Shown: positions 6,692 to 10,951 of the stretch, one piece after another
Layout of the letters: each line of letters starts with the position of its first letter
How positions within the stretch are numbered: the stretch's first letter is position 1
NCBI GenBank assembly: GCA_002345475.1
Contig: DDWC01000043.1
Span: 1-10,951, forward strand
DNA length: 10,951 nt
Origin: Firmicutes bacterium UBA2296
Lineage (GTDB): Bacteria; Bacillota; UBA994
Direction: 5' to 3'
The notes under the pieces: generated by a model
Databases searched by the model: none
Seen by the model: the letters and a program-made list of their open reading frames with translations, nothing else
Told to the model about the DNA's origin: nothing
Program-made: the position numbers and the translations under genes

Positions 6692-7222
6692 ATGGTTGAG
6701 ACATTGGTCGTTGACGGTTATAATGTCCTCAGCGCTTTTGCCTCTCACGGACTTGTGGACCGTGAAGATATTGACCGCGCCCGCTTTCAGCTGATAAACT
6801 TGCTGACGAGTTCTGCGGCCTATTGGGGTATGGGCCTGATAGTTGTCTTTGATGCCATGCACGTCTCCGGCGGTGTGGTGCGGGAGGAAAGCATGGGGCC
6901 AAACGCCAAAGTTATTTTCTCTGCGGAGGGTGTCTCTGCCGACACAGTGATTGAAGGCATTATTGCACAACTTTCCCGCACCGAGCGCATATTCATCGCC
7001 ACATCGGATCAGGCTGAGCAAAACTACGCCTTTGGTAAGGGCGCCGTGCGATGGCCGGCTAGAGAGCTGTGCAACAGGGTGCGGGTCGCCCAGAGCGAAA
7101 TGCGGGAACGACAAGCACCGGCCAGAGTTCACCACACTTTGCACGGGCGGTTAAGTCCCGGCGTGCTGGCTGTGCTCGATCGCCTGCGCCTGGAATCGGT
7201 GCAACCCCGCAAGGACAAGTAA
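6692..7222 (+). CDS. rae1: NYN-domain endoribonuclease, YacP/Rae1 family
   Basis: 176 residues, the usual size for YacP/Rae1 (PIN/NYN fold). In Bacillus subtilis, Rae1 enters the ribosomal A site and cleaves certain mRNAs in a translation-dependent way. Visible active-site acids are Asp8 in VDGYNVL (7-13), Asp54 in VVFDAMHV, Asp84 in GVSADTVIE, and Asp106 in IATSDQAEQ. The downstream GAVRWPARELCNRV (117-130) is characteristic of the family. The ATG touches the TAA of the DUF4015 gene (TAAATG), and no Shine-Dalgarno sequence is evident, so translation probably depends on termination-reinitiation by ribosomes leaving the upstream gene. In many Firmicutes yacP lies near cysS/rlmB/sigH; that context is absent here. 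Function is inferred by family. Confidence 0.9.
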   Translation: MVETLVVDGYNVLSAFASHGLVDREDIDRARFQLINLLTSSAAYWGMGLIVVFDAMHVSGGVVREESMGPNAKVIFSAEGVSADTVIEGIIAQLSRTERIFIATSDQAEQNYAFGKGAVRWPARELCNRVRVAQSEMRERQAPARVHHTLHGRLSPGVLAVLDRLRLESVQPRKDK

Positions 7223-7226
7223 CTAC

Positions 7227-7245
7227 CCGTGCGATAAACGCACGG
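7227..7245 (+). other. Stem-loop in the rae1-M23 intergenic region
   Basis: A perfect 7-bp stem CCGTGCG (7227-7233) / CGCACGG (7239-7245) with loop ATAAA begins four bases after the rae1 stop. It lacks a T run, so it is not a typical intrinsic terminator. A second small hairpin (CAGC-TTT-GCTG, 7249-7259) and an A7 tract follow. It could protect a 3' end or belong to a leader structure for the next gene. No known riboswitch consensus was recognised. Confidence 0.35.
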
Positions 7246-7298
7246 CTTCAGCTTTGCTGGGAGCAAAAAAATCTGTCCAAGCAGGAAAAGGGAGAAAT

Positions 7299-7346
7299 AT
7301 GTCGAAAACGAACATTTGCAGTGTAAATTGGGGGGTGCTTCTTTGA
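7299..7346 (+). CDS. Possible 15-residue leader peptide coupled to the M23 gene
   Basis: ATG 7299 follows a purine-rich site (GGGAG, 7290-7294) by four bases and opens a 15-codon frame (MSKTNICSVNWGVLL) ending at TGA 7344-7346. That stop overlaps the TTG start of the M23 peptidase gene by two bases (TTGA). Good ribosome-site context and the stop-on-start overlap suggest translational coupling or a regulatory leader. The peptide itself has no recognisable features, and such an arrangement can arise by chance, so this is tentative. Confidence 0.3.
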   Translation: MSKTNICSVNWGVLL

Positions 7347-8275
7347 GCTCTAGCAAGACTAAGACATTCACAGTAATGATCGTCCCCAAGAGCAACGAAG
7401 AAACCTATAACTTCGAACTTTCCCACCGTTTTGTTTTCTGGGGTGGAGTGTTCCTCATAGCGTTCTTTATTAGTGCGGTTAGCATGGTCTACTCCCTGCG
7501 TCAGACCAGAGCGCAACTCGACAGTTATCATGCTTTGCTGTCTGAGAACCGGCAACAACAGGAACATATTCTATTTCTGGCCAAGCAGACTCAGTCGCTT
7601 AGTGAGCAGTTGGCCAGCGTGCGCGATCTTGACACATCTATCCGTGTCATGATGGATCTTGATATACCCGCTGAGCCAGTTTCGCTTTCTGCCTCCGTTG
7701 GTAATCTCGCTGTAAGTTCAGAGATCAGGGGCAGTACGGTGGTGCAGGGGACTAGCCTGGCGGCAACTCTGCTTCGCACACAGCAAACCATCGAACAAAT
7801 ACGAGAATCGATCCCAGAGACAGAGGACAGTCTCAAGGATTTAGAAAATAAAGTGTTGCTACAACGAGCCAGGGAAATGGCTACTCCGTCTATCAGGCCC
7901 ACTAACGGTACCATTACCTCAGGCTTTGGCTATCGCAGGTCACCCTTTGGCGTGTCTCGCGAGTTCCACACTGGCGTAGATATCAGCGCCCCACGGGGCA
8001 CACCCGCTTATGCCGCAGCCACAGGGACTGTTGTCATGGCGACTTACAGCGGCGGGTACGGGAACGTCATTTTTATCGACCATGGCTTTGGTTTTAGTAC
8101 AGTTTATGCGCATCTTTCACGCATTGATGTAAAAGTCGGACAGGCAGTCACCAAGGGGCAGACGATAGGGCTTGTGGGCAGCACCGGCAGATCCACCGCG
8201 CCCCACCTGCATTATGAAGTGCGGGTCAACGGCACCGCAGTCAACCCCTACAGTTATCTGACTGGCGGCAGATAG
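7343..8275 (+). CDS. Membrane-anchored M23 (LytM/NlpD-type) peptidase with coiled coil
   Basis: 310 residues from TTG 7343, chosen because GGGGGGTG (7330-7337) lies five bases upstream; in-frame TTGs at 7316 and 7328 lack such a site. Layout: short cytoplasmic start (with MIVPKSNEETYNFEL, 12-26), one transmembrane helix (~30-50), Gln/Leu-rich coiled coil (~52-100) with a further helical stretch (~140-178), then an M23 domain (~186-306). Zinc ligands are visible as His209 and Asp213 in HTGVD and His290 in HLH (288-290). Catalytic-type His257 (YAHLS) and His288 are also present, and GYRRSPFG precedes. It should be an active metallo-endopeptidase cutting peptidoglycan cross-links outside the membrane. 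The bactofilin gene follows by 39 bp, a pairing known from several bacteria in which bactofilin positions M23 enzymes to shape the wall. Confidence 0.93.
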   Translation: MSSSKTKTFTVMIVPKSNEETYNFELSHRFVFWGGVFLIAFFISAVSMVYSLRQTRAQLDSYHALLSENRQQQEHILFLAKQTQSLSEQLASVRDLDTSIRVMMDLDIPAEPVSLSASVGNLAVSSEIRGSTVVQGTSLAATLLRTQQTIEQIRESIPETEDSLKDLENKVLLQRAREMATPSIRPTNGTITSGFGYRRSPFGVSREFHTGVDISAPRGTPAYAAATGTVVMATYSGGYGNVIFIDHGFGFSTVYAHLSRIDVKVGQAVTKGQTIGLVGSTGRSTAPHLHYEVRVNGTAVNPYSYLTGGR

Positions 8276-8314
8276 CGCCGCAATAATCCTTATTTACGGA
8301 AAGGGCGGGCTTTT

Positions 8315-8686
8315 GTGGCAGACAAGCATGGCGATCGAGTTGAAACGATCCTGGGCGTCGGCACGCACCTGACAGGAACACTCCAGGTAAAAGGCGCCTT
8401 GCGCATCGACGGCAAGGCCGAGGGTAAGATTGAGGCGGCCGGCGATGTTGTCATAGGTGAGAACAGTGTTGTGGAGAGCAGCATACAGGGTCGCAACGTC
8501 AAGGTCGCCGGCGTGGTAAAGGGCGATATCAAGGCGTCTGGTACTCTGGAAGTTGCCGCATCTGGTCGAGTCTTTGGCGACGTGACGGTTAGCAAACTAA
8601 ACATCAACGACGGCGCTGTCTTCCAGGGCACCTGCAACATGAACGCTGAACCTGATAAGATCGATGCCAGAGGCAAAGCAAGATAG
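8315..8686 (+). CDS. Bactofilin (polymer-forming cytoskeletal protein)
   Basis: 123 residues with the single bactofilin domain: a right-handed beta-helix built from short repeats with Gly/Val/Ile spacing, seen as LTGTLQVKGALRIDGKAEGKI (shown in part, ~19-39), VVIGENSVVESSIQG, VKVAGVVKGDIKASGTLEV and GRVFGDV. Bactofilins assemble into nucleotide-independent filaments at the inner membrane and recruit wall enzymes. No membrane-targeting hydrophobic segment is present beyond the short N-terminus, so attachment could be through the M23 protein encoded just upstream. The start is GTG, preceded by GGAAAGGGCGGG (8298-8309). A terminator-like hairpin begins 13 bp after the stop, closing the rae1-M23-bactofilin stretch. 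Confidence 0.93.
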   Translation: MADKHGDRVETILGVGTHLTGTLQVKGALRIDGKAEGKIEAAGDVVIGENSVVESSIQGRNVKVAGVVKGDIKASGTLEVAASGRVFGDVTVSKLNINDGAVFQGTCNMNAEPDKIDARGKAR

Positions 8687-8699
8687 ATCAATTTAAGGC

Positions 8700-8732
8700 C
8701 CCGAAGCATATTCTGCTTTGGGTGTCTTTTTT
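8700..8732 (+). terminator. Rho-independent terminator / possible attenuator before the lipid kinase gene
   Basis: Stem CCCGAAGCA (8700-8708) / TGCTTTGGG (8714-8722), nine pairs including one G-T, with loop TATTC, then TCTTTTTT (8725-8732). The T tract runs straight into the GGAGGT ribosome binding site of the next gene (8733-8738). Any mRNA for the kinase must therefore read through the hairpin or start within it, so it may act as an attenuator rather than a simple end. Confidence 0.75.
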
Positions 8733-8744
8733 GGAGGTAACTTC

Positions 8745-9626
8745 ATGGCGAAACTGGCACTAATCGTCAATCTGATCGCCGGCAACGGGCGTTGCCGCAA
8801 AGTATGGCCTGATATCGAAAAGCGCCTTCAGGTGGCTCAGGCGGATTACCGCGCCTTCTTCACTGAGAAAGCAGGCCATGCCGAACTGCTGGCACGAGAG
8901 GCTGCTCAGGCGGGCTACGACACCGTTGTGTCTGTCGGCGGTGACGGAACCCTCAGCGAAGTCGTCAACGGCATCTACGGGACAGGAGCCACCCTGGGAG
9001 TGATTCCCGCCGGGTCGGGAAACGACTTCTGCCGTGCATTCGCCTTTGACCTGAAAAACACAGATCTGTCTTGCGATATTTTGCTTGCTGGGAAGGCCTT
9101 AGCTGTTGACGTGGGCGCAGTTGATGGTCGCTACTTTATAAACGTAGGTGGCGCCGGGTTTGACGCAGAAGTGGGGAATATGGCCAATATATGGGGCAAA
9201 AAGTACTTCCCAGGATTTGCAGCCTATGTAGCCTCAATACTCCGGGTGTTGCTTAGCTTCAGTCCCCGCGAGCTGACGATTACCCTGGATGGTGAAGAGC
9301 ACAGGCTTAAGGCTTGGCTTGTTGCCGTAGGCAATGCCCAGTACTTCGGCGGTGGACTTCAAGTTACGCCCAACGCCGACGTCTTCGATCGGCTCTTTGA
9401 CGTGTGCGTTGTCGGTGGGACCGGCAAGCTGGAGCTACTGCGCGTCTTGCCCCGTGTATTTAAAGGAGCCCATCTTGACCACCCGGCTGTGAAAGTGTTT
9501 CGAGCCTCGCGGGTAACCATTGCCGGCCCGACCGAGCTGGTATCACAGGCCGACGGTGAGATCATCGGCCATCTGCCCGTCGAATTCGCCATTGCCGACC
9601 AGCAACTTCAGGTGATTCTGCCCTAA
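8745..9626 (+). CDS. Diacylglycerol/lipid kinase, DagK-YegS-BmrU family
   Basis: 293 residues. ATP-dependent phosphorylation of diacylglycerol or a related lipid at the inner membrane face, recycling it to phosphatidate. Motifs: VNLIAGNG (8-15), the nucleotide-binding GGDGT (65-69) with LSEVVNG, PAGSGNDFCR (88-97), NVGGAGFDAEV (133-143), the FGGG...TPNA region (201-211), and ADGE (269-272), whose Asp acts as catalytic base in relatives. One deviation: the usual DGxxD metal-site motif after PxA reads DRLFD (215-219), so Gly is replaced by Arg. Both Asp residues are kept, so activity is still expected. ATG 8745 is chosen over an upstream in-frame start at 8718 because GGAGGT lies six bases ahead; the upstream extension would run through the terminator hairpin. 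A terminator follows. Confidence 0.92.
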   Translation: MAKLALIVNLIAGNGRCRKVWPDIEKRLQVAQADYRAFFTEKAGHAELLAREAAQAGYDTVVSVGGDGTLSEVVNGIYGTGATLGVIPAGSGNDFCRAFAFDLKNTDLSCDILLAGKALAVDVGAVDGRYFINVGGAGFDAEVGNMANIWGKKYFPGFAAYVASILRVLLSFSPRELTITLDGEEHRLKAWLVAVGNAQYFGGGLQVTPNADVFDRLFDVCVVGGTGKLELLRVLPRVFKGAHLDHPAVKVFRASRVTIAGPTELVSQADGEIIGHLPVEFAIADQQLQVILP

Positions 9627-9639
9627 TCAGTGGCAAAGC

Positions 9640-9663
9640 AAAACCCAGCCTGGCTGGGTTTTA
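9640..9663. terminator. Bidirectional Rho-independent terminator after the lipid kinase gene
   Basis: Perfect 9-bp stem AAAACCCAG (9640-9648) / CTGGGTTTT (9654-9662) with loop CCTGG; the arms supply the T tract on both strands. It is 13 bp after the stop codon and isolates the kinase gene from the following gene. Confidence 0.8.
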
Positions 9664-9739
9664 TGCATGTCTGAATACGGCTGGAGGCAGGTAATAAGAT
9701 ACCTTTGGCGAACAATAATAGTTTAGGGGGTGATAGCTG

Positions 9740-10921
9740 ATGTGGGAGGGTTATGACGACCATGGTGGCAGCAAACCGTATCTGTGGATATTCTTTGTTC
9801 TAGTGCTAGTGGTAATGAGCAGCATCTTCTTTCTTAAGCCCAGCATTAGCAGTCTACCCGGAACAGAGGCGCCAGGTTCAAAGAACGTACCGCTCATGAG
9901 TGAGTTGATAGCACCGGGAATTGGCGACGCGCTGTACCTGCAGGACGGCTCTCCTGGTTTCTGGTCAGTCAGCAGAGAAGAAGATGAGTTTGCCGTCAGC
10001 TACCTGGACGCCGATGGCATCACCATGTGGCAGCACATAGCCCGCTGGAGCGACCCTATCATCAGGAGCCAGGGGCCCTACCTCATTATGGCGGAGTTTG
10101 CTGGTTCTCAGGTTGCCGTCTTTCTCAACAACGTGGGCCTGGTCTTTGAGCGCGAGGTTTCGGGCATCATCCGGGACGTTTCCATAGCCGAAACCGGGGA
10201 AGCCATTGTGGCCCTGACCAGACCCCTTGAAGATGAGTTGACCATCAGGTCCTACCTTGTGCAGTTCACCTCTGGTGGAGGTGATGGCTGGGAAGTGGCC
10301 GTTCTGGGGTCGGAGATTCTGCGGCTTGAACAGGCCGGGGATGGCAGCCTTATCGGCGTGCTGGCCTTGCACCTGGAAGGTGGCAGTGCCCGCACCACAC
10401 TATCAGCCTACTCTCGTTACGGGGCGCGCCTGTTCATCAAGGATTTCGCCAAACACCCGGTCGATCTGGCAGTGCGCATGGACGGAGGCGTCATCGCCAT
10501 AGCTGTCGGCAAAGAGATCCGCGGCTTTGACCAGCAAGGTCAGCTGATTTGGACATATGAAGCTGGCGTCGATCTCAAGCACCTGGTTTATGTGGGACGC
10601 AGTGTCAATCTTGTCTATGCGGGTCAACGCAAGACCCTTTTCACTTTTGGACCACACCGCATTATCGGCGTGCTCGGAGAAGCGGGTAAGCTGGCCTGGC
10701 AATACCGCACCCGAGACGATATAGTCACCGTAACGCAATCAGCCATGACCACTAACGTGCTCATTTGCACCGATAAGCGAGTACACCTTTACTCTCACGA
10801 CGGAAACGTCCGCTGGACGATGCCCCATGATTGGGGCGCCGCTGCCACGGTGGCTACCACCGACGGACGCAACTACATTGTACACGCTGGCCCCACGGCC
10901 TTTCTGTTGCGGAGTCAATGA
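9740..10921 (+). CDS. Membrane-anchored beta-propeller (PQQ-like, DUF5711-type) protein
   Basis: 393 residues: a short cytoplasmic start, one transmembrane helix (~14-33), a Ser/Pro-rich linker, then a domain of repeated beta blades. At least four blades end in the same pattern, [D/G]xxGxxxW: DADGITMW (90-97), DQQGQLIW (264-271), GEAGKLAW (313-320) and SHDGNVRW (352-359). This is the hallmark of PQQ/quinoprotein-like propellers such as BamB and DUF5711 proteins. No catalytic or PQQ-binding residues can be assigned; such domains usually serve as scaffolds outside the membrane. AGGGGGTGAT (9725-9734) sits just ahead of ATG 9740. It is separated from the lipid kinase by a terminator, so it should have its own promoter; I could not pick a convincing one in 9663-9724. 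The stop TGA overlaps a following ATG. Confidence 0.75.
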   Translation: MWEGYDDHGGSKPYLWIFFVLVLVVMSSIFFLKPSISSLPGTEAPGSKNVPLMSELIAPGIGDALYLQDGSPGFWSVSREEDEFAVSYLDADGITMWQHIARWSDPIIRSQGPYLIMAEFAGSQVAVFLNNVGLVFEREVSGIIRDVSIAETGEAIVALTRPLEDELTIRSYLVQFTSGGGDGWEVAVLGSEILRLEQAGDGSLIGVLALHLEGGSARTTLSAYSRYGARLFIKDFAKHPVDLAVRMDGGVIAIAVGKEIRGFDQQGQLIWTYEAGVDLKHLVYVGRSVNLVYAGQRKTLFTFGPHRIIGVLGEAGKLAWQYRTRDDIVTVTQSAMTTNVLICTDKRVHLYSHDGNVRWTMPHDWGAAATVATTDGRNYIVHAGPTAFLLRSQ

Positions 10922-10923
10922 CA

Positions 10924-10951
10924 ATGTCCCGCACGAAGCATCTGGCTCTTG
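10924..10951 (+). CDS. Start of a further gene (3' end outside window)
   Basis: Nine codons (MSRTKHLAL) are visible. GGAG at 10911-10914 lies nine bases before ATG 10924. An in-frame ATG at 10918 overlaps the TGA of the previous gene (ATGA) but has only three bases to that site. Tight spacing indicates co-transcription and coupling with the beta-propeller gene. The basic then hydrophobic start would suit a signal or membrane segment, but too little is visible to name it. Confidence 0.5.

Noticed and set aside
6413..7144. 243-codon open frame on the minus strand
   Set aside because: It is antisense to the DUF4015 and rae1 genes, both firmly supported by family motifs; composition looks like a frame shadow.
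7223..7342. Possible riboswitch in the 120-bp gap before the M23 gene
   Set aside because: Two small hairpins are present, but the conserved cores of the c-di-AMP, c-di-GMP, preQ1 or fluoride classes are not seen.
9689..9704. Inverted repeat AGGTA / TACCT as operator before the beta-propeller gene
   Set aside because: Only five bases per arm, and no convincing promoter boxes could be aligned with it.

Overview
The window looks like chromosomal DNA of a low-to-mid GC Bacillota (Firmicutes), most likely an anaerobic clostridial-type lineage. The evidence is strong purine-rich Shine-Dalgarno sites in front of most genes, GTG and TTG starts, lipobox lipoproteins, and a gene set typical of that phylum: a YacP/Rae1 NYN ribonuclease, a DUF4015 glycoside-hydrolase-like protein, an M23 peptidase next to a bactofilin, and a DagK-type lipid kinase. 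No rRNA, tRNA, CRISPR array, phage gene or intact insertion sequence is visible.

Region 1 (1-4270, all + strand) starts with the C-terminal end of an FMN-binding-domain protein and its terminator. Then come uracil-DNA glycosylase (ung), a small flavodoxin-fold protein with a cysteine cluster, and two overlapping lipoprotein genes. The first lipoprotein is a PstS-like solute-binding protein with no permease genes beside it. The second has two diverged copies of a DUF4163/DUF3298-type (RsiV/PdaC-like) module.

Region 2 (4271-4471) separates convergent genes. It holds a 163-bp non-coding element bounded by perfect 18-bp inverted repeats, with a strong terminator-like hairpin inside. It may be a MITE or a structured bidirectional terminator.

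Region 3 (4472-5327, - strand) is a two-gene unit: a membrane-anchored FMN-binding-domain protein, then a tail-anchored protein of unknown function with an Ala-rich N-terminus. A divergent promoter region (5328-5479) follows.

Region 4 (5480-10951, + strand) holds the DUF4015 protein, directly abutted by yacP/rae1; an M23 peptidase preceded by a possible 15-codon leader ORF; a bactofilin; a terminator lying against the ribosome binding site of a DagK-family kinase; a second terminator; a membrane-anchored PQQ/beta-propeller-like protein; and the first codons of another gene overlapping it.

The shared theme is the cell envelope: lipoproteins, flavinylated extracytoplasmic redox domains, peptidoglycan hydrolase plus bactofilin, and lipid kinase, with ung and rae1 as housekeeping genes. 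I see no clearly new defence or mobile system. The best candidates for something undescribed are the lipoprotein pair, the 163-bp inverted-repeat element, and the leader ORF coupled to the M23 gene.
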